NCBI RefSeq assembly: GCF_026013365.1
Contig: NZ_JAPDOE010000002.1
Coordinates: forward strand, 186,001 to 250,000
Source of the DNA: Paenibacillus sp. LS1
Lineage (GTDB): Bacteria; Bacillota; Bacilli; Paenibacillales; Paenibacillaceae
Length of the DNA: 64,000 nt
Reading direction: 5' to 3'
Position 1 is the first letter of the stretch. Each line of letters starts with the position of its first letter. The position numbers and the translations under genes are program-made. Below are positions 8,012 to 17,059 of this stretch, one piece after another. The notes beneath the pieces were generated by a model. That model did no database searches, was not told the DNA's origin, and saw only the letters and a list, made by a program, of their open reading frames with translations.

Positions 8012-8910
8012 CGTATATTCTCTCCCTCTTTTACGGTCCTCACGGAACCCGATTCCTTGTATTCCTGTCGGTAGACTCTTGGTGATACCTGAACGGTACG
8101 TTTGAACATCTTGCCAAAATGAGAGAAGTTACTGAACCCCGCAAGCCAGGCGATATCCGTAATGGATTCCTCACTTTCCCGCAGCAAACGCTGTGCTTCC
8201 TTCACCCGTAACAGATTCAGATAATCACTGAACGTAAACCCCGTCGTTTGTTTGAACAATCGACTTAGATAATGCGGACTAATGCGAAATATGCCCGCCA
8301 CCTCCGGTAATGTCAGTGGTTTCTGATAGTTCTCATTCAGGTAACGTACAGCTGCCTGTGTCTTGGGATGAAGAACCGGCTCACGATCATCGGAGCTGAA
8401 CCTGCCCAGGTGTTGATTTCGATAGGCATGCAGCAACAATTCAATAGCCCGGTGACGGAGCAACAGGTTGCTTCCAGGTTGGGGACGAAGCATTTCATCC
8501 ACCATTTCGCTAACCATCCGTTCTAGAACTTCAGTGACTTGAGATGGAAACCTTACAATAGGAATCTCCCAGCAGAAGGGTTCCTTCAAGCCTTCAACTA
8601 ACTCCGCGGAAATAGCTATGGCTGCAAAAAGATCAGGCTTCAAATACAGCACCATCCGCTCATGGTCAGGCATGCCACTCTCCAATGTTTTATGAACCGT
8701 ATTTCGGTCAACAAACACCAGATCACCAGCCTTTACCCGGTAGGTCCGGTCCTTAATGAAATAGATACGCTCACCAGACAACAGGTAATATAACTCATAA
8801 TGATCATGCAGATGGTCATCCGTCATCGAGAAATATCCAATGCGACGATCATATTCGATGTGCAGTAAATCCGAGGGATCATGAAAATCTGCACTGAAAG
8901 GTTCTGTCAT
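8008..8910 (-). CDS. AraC family transcriptional regulator with cupin sensor domain
   Basis: A 300-residue regulator. The N-terminal cupin (HLHDHYELYYLLSGER, GDLVFVDRNTVH) probably binds a small ligand. The C-terminal AraC domain (about residues 195-290) has LTLPEVAGIFRISPHYLSRL and IAWLAGFSNFSHFGKMFKR. ATG 8910 has GAGAGGG upstream and is preferred to the in-frame ATG at 8931. It heads the minus-strand operon running to 3295 and is divergent from the dehydrogenase gene at 9038, so it could control either side. Candidate sites lie in the shared intergenic region. Confidence 0.88.
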   Translation of the reverse strand: MTEPFSADFHDPSDLLHIEYDRRIGYFSMTDDHLHDHYELYYLLSGERIYFIKDRTYRVKAGDLVFVDRNTVHKTLESGMPDHERMVLYLKPDLFAAIAISAELVEGLKEPFCWEIPIVRFPSQVTEVLERMVSEMVDEMLRPQPGSNLLLRHRAIELLLHAYRNQHLGRFSSDDREPVLHPKTQAAVRYLNENYQKPLTLPEVAGIFRISPHYLSRLFKQTTGFTFSDYLNLLRVKEAQRLLRESEESITDIAWLAGFSNFSHFGKMFKRTVQVSPRVYRQEYKESGSVRTVKEGENIR

Positions 8911-8946
8911 GTTGCCCTCTCTCCTTTTCATAAATTATAGCAAAAT

Positions 8947-8983
8947 ATGCGGCATTTGAAAGCGGTTACGCATAAAATGCGGC
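8947..8983. promoter_or_regulatory. Divergent control region: cre-like site and direct repeat
   Basis: TGAAAGCGGTTACG at 8957-8970 matches the CcpA cre consensus TGWAANCGNTNWCA at all but the last base. It is flanked by a direct repeat of ATGCGGC at 8947-8953 and 8977-8983, spaced 30 bases (about three helical turns), as expected for AraC-type binding. The region serves the AraC gene (minus) and the dehydrogenase gene (plus). Confidence 0.55.
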
Positions 8984-9037
8984 GAAAGAAGTGCTCCCTT
9001 GTTATAGTCTAAAGCTATATTCAAGGAGGCGATAGAC

Positions 9038-10327
9038 ATGAGTAACAAGAAACGTTATGTGTTAGTTGGAACCGGCGGCCGCGCCGAATTTTTTTATGGT
9101 GCTTTGACCCGGGATTACAGGGATACATCCGAGCTTGTCGGCTTTTGCGATATAAATCAAGTCCGCATGAACTACGCGAATCAACTGTTGAAGGAAAAGT
9201 ACGAGTATCCTGAGGTACCCACTTATCCTGCAGATCAGTTTGATCAGATGATTGAGAACGAGAAACCTGACTATGTCATCGTAACGAGCGTTGACCGCAC
9301 CCATCACAAGTACATCATTCGTGCGATGGAACTGGGTTGTGACGTTGTCACCGAAAAACCGATGACCATCGATGAGGAGAAATGTCAGGAGATTCTGGAT
9401 GCTGTCAAGCGGACTGGCCAGAACGTAAGAGTCACCTTTAACTACCGTTATGCACCGCACCATACTAAGATTCGGGAACTTATTCTGAATGATACCATCG
9501 GGAAAGTCACTTCCGTTCACTTCGAATGGCTGCTGAATACCCGCCACGGGGCAGATTATTTCCGCCGTTGGCATCGGGACAAGCGTAATAGCGGCGGACT
9601 GCTTGTGCACAAATCCACCCACCACTTCGACTTGGTGAATTTCTGGATTGGTTCGCAACCGGATACCGTGTTTGCATTTGGTGATCTGATGTATTACGGC
9701 AGAGAAAACGCAGAAGAACGCGGTGTAACGCAATTCTACAACCGTGCAACCGGCAACCCGATCGCAAAGGATGATCCTTTTGCACTGCATTTGGATTCAG
9801 ATGCTCATATGAAGTCCATGTATCTGGATGCTGAATCGGAAGATGGTTACCAGAGGGATCAGAGTGTATTTGGGGATGGCATCAACATTGAGGATACGAT
9901 GGGTGTTCTTGTGAAGTATCGGAACAAAGCCATTCTTACCTACTCTCTCGTTGCCTACCAGCCATGGGAAGGTTACCGCATTGCCATTAATGGCACCAAA
10001 GGCCGGATTGAGATGAACATTGTGGAGCAATCCTATGTCAATTCATTGGGTGACAAAAGTAAGGAAGGTGCATTAATCGGTAAAACGTTGCGGGTTCTTC
10101 CAATGTTTGATGCACCATATGAGGTTGAAGTGGAAGAGAAAGCAGGTGGACATGGCGGAGGTGACCCGGTTCTGCTGAATGATCTGTTCGGAGAGCCTGT
10201 AGAAGATCCGTTCCATCGTGCTGCGAATCACGTGGACGGTGCCAGATCCATTCTGACTGGGATTGCGGCCAATCGCGCCATCGCCACGGGCCTGCCTGTC
10301 AACGTCAACAATCTGGTTCGTTTCTAA
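9038..10327 (+). CDS. Gfo/Idh/MocA family NAD(P)-dependent sugar oxidoreductase
   Basis: A 429-residue dehydrogenase. The N-terminal Rossmann fold is seen in YVLVGTGGRAEFFYGAL. The conserved EKP motif appears as CDVVTEKPMTIDEEK, and the substrate domain has HKSTHHFDLVNFW, matching the catalytic Lys/His region of the family. These enzymes oxidise or reduce sugars, inositols or glycoside units; the substrate is unknown. A clear AAGGAGG precedes the ATG, and a terminator at 10364 separates it from the histidine kinase gene. With the downstream two-component, ABC and glycosidase genes it likely belongs to one carbohydrate-use cluster. Confidence 0.9.
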   Translation: MSNKKRYVLVGTGGRAEFFYGALTRDYRDTSELVGFCDINQVRMNYANQLLKEKYEYPEVPTYPADQFDQMIENEKPDYVIVTSVDRTHHKYIIRAMELGCDVVTEKPMTIDEEKCQEILDAVKRTGQNVRVTFNYRYAPHHTKIRELILNDTIGKVTSVHFEWLLNTRHGADYFRRWHRDKRNSGGLLVHKSTHHFDLVNFWIGSQPDTVFAFGDLMYYGRENAEERGVTQFYNRATGNPIAKDDPFALHLDSDAHMKSMYLDAESEDGYQRDQSVFGDGINIEDTMGVLVKYRNKAILTYSLVAYQPWEGYRIAINGTKGRIEMNIVEQSYVNSLGDKSKEGALIGKTLRVLPMFDAPYEVEVEEKAGGHGGGDPVLLNDLFGEPVEDPFHRAANHVDGARSILTGIAANRAIATGLPVNVNNLVRF

Positions 10328-10363
10328 GGCTCCAAGTCTGCACTACATTATTAATTTCATTTA

Positions 10364-10393
10364 AAGGCTGCGCATATCACGCAGTCTTTTTTT
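10364..10393 (+). terminator. Rho-independent terminator after the dehydrogenase gene
   Basis: GGCTGCG pairs with CGCAGTC (one G-T pair) across a short loop and is followed by a run of seven T. Confidence 0.75.
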
Positions 10394-10446
10394 ATATTTT
10401 TATAATTAACCTGCACGCAAGTTGACTCGGTAGAAGGAGGAAATTC

Positions 10447-12264
10447 ATGTTCTTCTCTTTAAAAAACCGCCTGATTGCCTTTATCGTCGTCCTGTTTGTC
10501 CTCGCTTTTGGTACTCTCTCCTACCTGCTCTTCAAGGAATCACGCATGGTCATCCGTTCATACATCGAATCCTCTGCTCTTGAGAAAATGGAGGAATACG
10601 GTTCATACGTAGACATGGTGCAGATGCAAATCTATGATGTCGCCTCTCTTGTTTTCAATAGTGATATGGGCAAGAACTGGGATAATGCGATCGGAGATCC
10701 GAATCTTTCGGAAGGAGAAAAGATGCTGGCCAACCTCGCGATGAGCCGTTTTCTCACTCAGGCAACTAACAGTTACACCAGTATCTCGGATGTATCCATC
10801 TATCGACGGAATGGACTGCGAATTGGCAGTGAGAATCAGGTAGCGTATGATCCTGCCTTTCAACAAGAATCATGGTATACGAATTTCTACACGTTGGGGG
10901 AACGCTGGTTACCTGCACACACCGACCAACATGAACGTGTGAGAGATCATGGCAATCCGGTGGTCAGTCTGCTGATGCCCATTGGCACCTTTCATCATGC
11001 TACAGCGCAGAGTGTCATGAAGGTAAATGTCAGTGAATCCTATTTTCTGGAGCCGCTCCGTCGCATACATCTTGCGGAGAGTAGCACTATTTTTCTGCTC
11101 GGTGAGCAAGGAAATCCTATTCTCTCACAGCAGGTAGACACGTTGGGTGCTGTAGCTACCGCAGAGATCGATCGTATTCGTAATAGCCCGCTCAAATCCG
11201 GTGTCGCATATCTCACAAACCATGAAGGACAGCGAGACATCCTTGTATTCAAGAAACTGGGACGTACGGGCTGGATGTTGGCGGGTCTGGCACCGGAAAA
11301 GGAAATGTACCGCTCTCTCCATAAGCTCCAAAGCACGATTGTGGTGGTGACGATTGCCCTGATTCTAGTCTCCCTCTTGGCTGCTGCATGGCTATCTCAC
11401 GGTGTGACCAAGCCATTGACCAGACTGGTGCTGGCGATGAGACAGGTTCAACGAGGTGCTTTTGACCAAGCGGATTCACTTCTGCCTCCAGATAAAAATG
11501 TAAAGAGCGAGATCAGTTATGTAATCTTCACTTTCCGTTATATGATCAGTCAGTTGCGACAGCATATCCAGAATGAATTCGAGCTGAAGCTGTTCCGCCA
11601 GCAAGCAGAGTATAAAGCACTTCTCATACAAATTAATCCACATTTTATGTTTAATACCCTGGAGCTGGTAAGCAGCCTTGCCATTCAGCGTAGAACGGAT
11701 GATACGGTTCAGGTCATTGAGGATTTGGGTAAAATGATGCGCTTTTCCATCAACACTAATGACGACCGTGTTCGCCTAACCGAAGAACTAGATTATGTAC
11801 AACGTTATATCTCGATTTTGCAGACTCGTTTTGGTCATAAGCTCAACATTTCGATTACGAAGGAAGGCACACTGAACGCCTTGGTCATCATCAAGTTTAT
11901 TCTTCAGCCGCTTATTGAAAATGCAGTGAAATACAGTTTCAAGCATCAGACGACAGCCCGGGTCCAGATACGGATCAACCGGATGCATGATCGTCTGCAT
12001 ATCAGTGTTTCAGACAATGGACCAGGTATTCCATCAGAAATCATCCACAAGTTGCAACATCCCGTAGCTCCCTCCTCATTGGAATCCATATTGCATAATG
12101 AAGGCTGGCATATTGGACTAGGCAATGTCATTGCTCGTTGCCGTCTGCATTACGGTGCCTTGTTCACTGTACACATGGAGAACGATGAAAACGGAGGCGC
12201 ATGTATTGAACTGATTCTACCCGTACAGGAGGAATATGATGTACAACGTATTAATCGCAGATGA
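10447..12264 (+). CDS. YesM-type sensor histidine kinase
   Basis: A 605-residue membrane kinase. It has an N-terminal membrane helix (residues 8-30), an extracellular Cache-like region, and a second helix near 295-318 followed by HAMP. The His_kinase domain contains QINPHFMFNTLE with phosphoacceptor His399. The ATPase domain has LIENAVKYSFK and DNGPGIP, ending in GLGNVIARCRLHYG. The usual PHFLYN reads PHFMFN here. Such kinases sense extracellular sugars or the binding protein and phosphorylate the YesN-type regulator encoded next, whose start overlaps this gene by 29 bases. Together they probably control the adjacent ABC and glycosidase genes. Confidence 0.92.
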   Translation: MFFSLKNRLIAFIVVLFVLAFGTLSYLLFKESRMVIRSYIESSALEKMEEYGSYVDMVQMQIYDVASLVFNSDMGKNWDNAIGDPNLSEGEKMLANLAMSRFLTQATNSYTSISDVSIYRRNGLRIGSENQVAYDPAFQQESWYTNFYTLGERWLPAHTDQHERVRDHGNPVVSLLMPIGTFHHATAQSVMKVNVSESYFLEPLRRIHLAESSTIFLLGEQGNPILSQQVDTLGAVATAEIDRIRNSPLKSGVAYLTNHEGQRDILVFKKLGRTGWMLAGLAPEKEMYRSLHKLQSTIVVVTIALILVSLLAAAWLSHGVTKPLTRLVLAMRQVQRGAFDQADSLLPPDKNVKSEISYVIFTFRYMISQLRQHIQNEFELKLFRQQAEYKALLIQINPHFMFNTLELVSSLAIQRRTDDTVQVIEDLGKMMRFSINTNDDRVRLTEELDYVQRYISILQTRFGHKLNISITKEGTLNALVIIKFILQPLIENAVKYSFKHQTTARVQIRINRMHDRLHISVSDNGPGIPSEIIHKLQHPVAPSSLESILHNEGWHIGLGNVIARCRLHYGALFTVHMENDENGGACIELILPVQEEYDVQRINRR

Positions 12265-13795
12265 CGAGATCGAAGTTCGCGAAGGATTAAAATTGAAAGT
12301 CGATTGGCATGGCATGGGCTTTGTCATAACAGGGGAAGCATCTAACGGGATCGAAGCGGATGAACTTTTGAAATCTGAACATTTTGACTTGCTGATTACC
12401 GATATGAACATGCCTGTCATGGACGGTGTCCGATTACTGGATGTCTGCCGCAGTTATAATCCTTCTATCCAGATTGTCATAATCACCGGTTATGAAGATT
12501 TTCAATATGCCAGAGCAGGTGTCCGCAGTCAGGTCATGGATTATTTACTGAAGCCTGTAACCCGGGATGAACTGAAAGCGACATTAGGCAAAATCAAAGC
12601 GGATCTGGATGATCAACGTAAAGTACGAGGTGATTCCGAATTACTGCAATGGCGCCTATCTCAGTATTACCGGGAAATGAAGGGACGTTTCCTTCTTGAT
12701 CTCGTCAGAGGCAATCGTCTTCCGCCTTCCTCACTGCCAGAACGACTCCGATTGTTCCATCTCGAATCATGGCAGGATCAGAAGATATGTTTCATCACCG
12801 CCAGTATAAGTCAATCGGACAAGCAGAATATTCGAAAAGATCGCTCACACGAGCAGATGCATCTTCCTTTCGAGCTGGTTTGTTATGAAATCGCCCAGTC
12901 TGATTCAGACAATGTCCAGGTTTTTCATGATTCGGCACACGAAGGCATCATGCATTTTATGGTACAAGACGGTATGCAGTACGAATTCATCCAACAGCTC
13001 ACGGGACATACGGTATCTGTTTTTTCCATGAAACTCAAGATTGGGGTGGGACTTTCCGGTTCTGGACTTGAGCACTGGAAAGAAGGTTATATCCATTCCC
13101 TTCTGGCTTGGAATTCAGCTGAACGGGCGGGCGGGGATCCAAACCCAATGGCAGGAACAGATTATAGTCCATTACTGCCTGAGGAAACTACCCGAACGCT
13201 GCATCGTTGCCTCATCCGAGGGGAACTGGACTCCTTCCGCAGCCTGATCCGCAAGGAACTTCATGAAGCATTCCAGCTCTCTCCCTCCCGAATGACACGA
13301 AGCATTTTTCAGATTTCACTGTTGATGGATTTTCCTATGACGCCTGAATGGATACTGTGGCTTAAGACGCCAGATCAGGCAGAACGCTTATTAATGCAAT
13401 GGTTTCAAGACTTTCTGGATCGACAACTTCCCTCGGAAGACGGAGATGGGACGATTATAGAGTTAGCCAAGCGATATATCGAGGAGAACTACATGCAGGA
13501 GCTAACGTTGACGTTACTCGCTGAACGATTCAACTATTATCCTACCTATTTCTCCGAACTGTTTAAGGAAGGGGCAGGTACCTCTTTTATTCAGTATGTG
13601 ACGGGCGTTCGGATGAAACACGCTTTGCAACTGCTGAAGGAAACCCAATTAACCGTATGGGATATTACAGAACTGACCGGCTTCAGTTCACCAAGTTATT
13701 TCAGCTCGAAATTCAAAAGAATGTTCAACATGAGTCCATCAGATTATCGCTTGCTGCATTCCGAAAAAATCGATAGCCATGATCCGAAGAAATGA
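12236..13795 (+). CDS. YesN-type response regulator with AraC output domain
   Basis: A 519-residue regulator. The receiver domain has acidic pocket ADDE near residue 9, phosphoacceptor Asp56 in LLITDMNMPVMDG and Lys in LLKPVT. A long central linker is followed by an AraC DNA-binding domain (about residues 405-510) with LTLLAERFNYYPTYFSELF and ITELTGFSSPSYFSSKFKR. The start codons at 12236 and 12239 are adjacent and either may be used; GGAGGA lies just upstream, inside the kinase gene. It is the partner of the kinase at 10447 and probably activates the permease/binding-protein operon. Confidence 0.92.
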   Translation: MMYNVLIADDEIEVREGLKLKVDWHGMGFVITGEASNGIEADELLKSEHFDLLITDMNMPVMDGVRLLDVCRSYNPSIQIVIITGYEDFQYARAGVRSQVMDYLLKPVTRDELKATLGKIKADLDDQRKVRGDSELLQWRLSQYYREMKGRFLLDLVRGNRLPPSSLPERLRLFHLESWQDQKICFITASISQSDKQNIRKDRSHEQMHLPFELVCYEIAQSDSDNVQVFHDSAHEGIMHFMVQDGMQYEFIQQLTGHTVSVFSMKLKIGVGLSGSGLEHWKEGYIHSLLAWNSAERAGGDPNPMAGTDYSPLLPEETTRTLHRCLIRGELDSFRSLIRKELHEAFQLSPSRMTRSIFQISLLMDFPMTPEWILWLKTPDQAERLLMQWFQDFLDRQLPSEDGDGTIIELAKRYIEENYMQELTLTLLAERFNYYPTYFSELFKEGAGTSFIQYVTGVRMKHALQLLKETQLTVWDITELTGFSSPSYFSSKFKRMFNMSPSDYRLLHSEKIDSHDPKK

Positions 13796-13908
13796 GATTC
13801 AAGCTTCTGCCCTTCCCCGGTATGATGTGGTTACCAAGAGAACGCCGTATGTTGTAAACGGATTCACAACTGGTGACTATTATTCTTACCCATTCAGAAG
13901 GGAGGTAC

Positions 13909-14826
13909 ATGATGAAAAAACAGACCAAGCCCTTATACGGTCAGCACAATACTACAGCCTACTTGTTTCTTCTGCCCTGGCTGATCGGACTCTTCTGTCT
14001 GACACTGGGACCGATGGTTGCGTCCCTATACTTATCCATGACCAAATTCAATCTACTGTCATCACCGACTTGGACTGGACTTAGCAACTATGTTCACATT
14101 TTTACCGAGGACGATACCTTCCGTAGGTCCCTGGGGCTAACGTTTTATTATGTCTTTCTATCTGTTCCACTACGGCTTGCCTTTGCTTTACTGGTGGCGA
14201 TGGCGCTGAACAAGGGAATTCGAGCCCTTGGCATCTACCGGACCGTATATTACATCCCTTCCCTCTTGGGCGGCAGCGTAGCGATCGCAATCGTCTGGCG
14301 TCAACTTTTTGAGGGAAATGGACTGGTCAATCAGTTCTTAGGCTGGTTTGGAATCTCGGGACCATCCTGGATTGCGCACCCGGATTATGTGGTCTACACC
14401 ATCATCACGCTATCCGTGTGGCAATTCGGGTCTGCCATGGTCATCTTCCTTGCTGGTCTGAAACAGATCCCGGCAGACTTATATGAAGCTTCCGATGTCG
14501 ATGGGGCGGGAAAGATACGTCAATTTTTCGGAATTACCCTGCCCATGCTCTCACCTGTTATCTTTTTTAACCTGATCATGAGCATGATCAATTCATTCCA
14601 GGCGTTTACACCAGCTTACGTGATCGGGGATGGCCGCGGGGGTCCACTCGACGCAACGATGTTCTATACGTTGTATCTGTATCTGAAAGGTTTCTCGTTC
14701 TTTGATATGGGTTACGCTTCGGCTTTGGCTTGGATCATGTTGATCATTATCGGAGTATTTACCGCAATCGTCTTTGTCACATCCCGATTTTGGGTGTTCT
14801 ACGGTGACAATCAAGAGGGGAGGTAA
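13909..14826 (+). CDS. Carbohydrate ABC transporter permease (MalF/UgpA type)
   Basis: A permease of about 305 residues with six predicted membrane segments, starting with the LFLLPWLIGLFCLTLGPMV helix. The EAA loop reads EASDVDGAGKIRQFFGITLP. ATG 13909 or 13912 follows GGGAGG; the longer in-frame reading from 13873 has no such site. Translation ends at the TAATG junction with the second permease gene, so the two are coupled. No ATPase gene is in the cluster, so a shared MsmX-type ATPase elsewhere is likely, as is common for this class. Confidence 0.93.
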   Translation: MMKKQTKPLYGQHNTTAYLFLLPWLIGLFCLTLGPMVASLYLSMTKFNLLSSPTWTGLSNYVHIFTEDDTFRRSLGLTFYYVFLSVPLRLAFALLVAMALNKGIRALGIYRTVYYIPSLLGGSVAIAIVWRQLFEGNGLVNQFLGWFGISGPSWIAHPDYVVYTIITLSVWQFGSAMVIFLAGLKQIPADLYEASDVDGAGKIRQFFGITLPMLSPVIFFNLIMSMINSFQAFTPAYVIGDGRGGPLDATMFYTLYLYLKGFSFFDMGYASALAWIMLIIIGVFTAIVFVTSRFWVFYGDNQEGR

Positions 14827-15671
14827 TGCATATGCCAATCAAACGACAACTGGTTCAGGCTGGGAGGCATGCCGCCATTATACTCCTCGGTCTACTGATG
14901 TTATATCCAGTACTATGGTTAATTCTCAGTTCGTTTAAACCGAATCATCTCATCTTCACTAGCGGCAGTCTTTTTCCAACCAGCTTCACGCTGGAGCACT
15001 ATATTAATGGCTGGAAAGGTCTGCAGGGCATCTCCTTCGGCCGTTTCTTCAGCAACTCCGTGCTGATCTCGGTCATGAGTGTGCTGGGCAATGTGATCTC
15101 CTGTTCCCTTGCAGCCTTCGCCTTCTCCAGATTGAAATTTCGATTCAAAGGCCTGTGGTTCAGTATGATGTTGGTCACAATTATGTTGCCTTACCATGTT
15201 ACCCTTGTGCCTCAGTACATTCTCTATAATGAGCTTCAATGGATTAATACGTATTTCCCGCTGATTCTGCCTAAGTGGCTTGCGCAGGATTCCTTCTTCA
15301 TCTTGCTTATGGTTCAATTCATACGCGGTATTCCGCGGGAGCTGGACGAGAGTGCAACCATTGACGGTTGCGGGCAATCACAGATCTTTTTCCGGATCGT
15401 AGTGCCACTGCTCGTTCCAGCACTGATTACAACAGCGATCTTCACCTTCCTGTGGAGCTGGGATGATTTTTTCAGCCAGATGATCTATCTGAGCAAAATT
15501 GATCTGTTCACCGTGCAGCTGGGCATTCGGTCTCTCTTCGATCCATCAGGACAATCCGATTGGGGCGCTTTGCTCGCCATGTCCACCCTGTCACTGCTTC
15601 CCGTGACCATCATCTTTTTACTGTTTCAGCGATATTTCCTTGAGGGCATTGCGACCACAGGTCTGAAGTAA
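14826..15671 (+). CDS. Carbohydrate ABC transporter permease (MalG type)
   Basis: A 281-residue inner-membrane permease with six predicted helices. The family's EAA loop is seen as ELDESATIDGCGQSQIFFRI, and the C-terminus RYFLEGIATTGLK is typical. ATG 14826 overlaps the preceding TAA; an ATG at 14832 is an equally plausible start. It pairs with the MalF-type permease upstream and the lipoprotein downstream to import a sugar or oligosaccharide. Confidence 0.93.
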   Translation: MHMPIKRQLVQAGRHAAIILLGLLMLYPVLWLILSSFKPNHLIFTSGSLFPTSFTLEHYINGWKGLQGISFGRFFSNSVLISVMSVLGNVISCSLAAFAFSRLKFRFKGLWFSMMLVTIMLPYHVTLVPQYILYNELQWINTYFPLILPKWLAQDSFFILLMVQFIRGIPRELDESATIDGCGQSQIFFRIVVPLLVPALITTAIFTFLWSWDDFFSQMIYLSKIDLFTVQLGIRSLFDPSGQSDWGALLAMSTLSLLPVTIIFLLFQRYFLEGIATTGLK

Positions 15672-15710
15672 CAACACGTTTCTCATTATCCATAGACAGG
15701 GGGATTTACC

Positions 15711-17036
15711 ATGTTCAAACGCTTCATGATCGGTATGATCACTTCACTTTTGTTATTTGTAACAGCTTGCTCCGGAACCGACCATACGGGTGCTAATGAT
15801 GCAAGCAATGGTAATGACAATGGAACTACCGAGGGCGGACAGGTCGAACTGCGCATCATGTGGTGGGGTGACCAGAAAAGGGCAGATATTACGAATGAAG
15901 CCTTGAAGATCTTTCAGGCAAAACATCCGGATATTAAAATTGTAGGTGAATTTGCGCCCTCCTCCGGATATTTCGACAAACTGAATACCCAGTTGGCATC
16001 AGGTACAGCTCCAGATATCTTTTTCCTTGGGGGAAATGTCGTGGACTATGCCAAAAAAGATGTCCTGCTCAATCTGGACCCGTATGTAGGCAACGAACTG
16101 AATCTGGACGATATGGATGAAACCATGATCGAATACGGACGTCTCGACGGGAAGCTGCAACATATCTCTGCCGGTGCGAACGCACGGGGAATTGTTGTGA
16201 ATCAGGCACTCTTTGAGAAAGCCGGCGTGCCTTTGCCAGCTTCAGATTGGGACTGGGCGGACTATGCCGCCATTAGCAAGGAGTTGTCCGACAAGCTCGG
16301 AGACGGCTTCTATGGAACGTACAATTTTACCGTCGACGGAATGGATATTTTTCTGAAACAACGGGGTAAACAGCTGTATGACATGAAAAACGGCACACTC
16401 GGATTCGCCAAGGAAGACATTCTGGAATGGTTCCAGTATTGGGAAAAGACTTCGGCATCCGGCGGTGTAGTTACACCGGAATTGCAGGTATCCAACCCGC
16501 ATGATGACACCAGTAAGTCCCTGTTAATCACAGGTAAAGCAGCCATGACCCTCCTGCCATCCAACCAGCTGGCTGCATTCCAGAGCTTGACGGAAGACCC
16601 GCTAGTTCTTCTCCCTGTACCACGAGGCCCTAAGGGAACGGGTGTTGTATTTGAGTCGAGTCAGGGATTATCGGGTTATGCCAATACCAAACATCCGAAG
16701 GAAGTGGCAACGTTAATGGATTTCTGGATTCATGATCCTGAAGCAGCCAAAATCCTCGGTAATGACCGCGGGGTGCCCGTTACGGAAGCCAATCGAAATC
16801 TTCTTCAGGAAGGTGCAGGCCCTGTGGAGGAGATTGTCTATAACTATACGAGCCTTGTCTCGGAAGCTACGAAGACTGAACCTTTTGACGTAAGTTACAA
16901 TCCTCCGGGATTTGCAGAGTTCTCCAAGTTAGCTCAGACGACGAATCAGGAGATCGGATTTGGACGAAAAAGTGTGGAGCAAGCTGTCTCCGACTTCTAT
17001 AACGGTACCGTTCGTATCTTTGAATCGAATCAATAA
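15711..17036 (+). CDS. Extracellular sugar-binding lipoprotein of ABC transporter
   Basis: A 441-residue class I solute-binding protein. The signal peptide MFKRFMIGMITSLLLFVTAC ends in a lipobox Cys at residue 20, followed by an Asn/Asp/Gly-rich linker. The mature domain starts VELRIMWWGDQKRADIT, and GTAPDIFFLGG is a typical family element. It is anchored outside the membrane and delivers sugar to the two permeases encoded upstream. GGGGG lies before the ATG and only 39 bases separate it from the second permease gene. The ligand is unknown. Confidence 0.93.
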   Translation: MFKRFMIGMITSLLLFVTACSGTDHTGANDASNGNDNGTTEGGQVELRIMWWGDQKRADITNEALKIFQAKHPDIKIVGEFAPSSGYFDKLNTQLASGTAPDIFFLGGNVVDYAKKDVLLNLDPYVGNELNLDDMDETMIEYGRLDGKLQHISAGANARGIVVNQALFEKAGVPLPASDWDWADYAAISKELSDKLGDGFYGTYNFTVDGMDIFLKQRGKQLYDMKNGTLGFAKEDILEWFQYWEKTSASGGVVTPELQVSNPHDDTSKSLLITGKAAMTLLPSNQLAAFQSLTEDPLVLLPVPRGPKGTGVVFESSQGLSGYANTKHPKEVATLMDFWIHDPEAAKILGNDRGVPVTEANRNLLQEGAGPVEEIVYNYTSLVSEATKTEPFDVSYNPPGFAEFSKLAQTTNQEIGFGRKSVEQAVSDFYNGTVRIFESNQ

Positions 17037-17059
17037 GCAGACGCTGTGAGGAGGAACAT

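Noticed and set aside
9062-9790. 242-codon minus-strand open frame opposite the Gfo/Idh/MocA gene
   Set aside because: Antisense to a clear dehydrogenase, without start signals.
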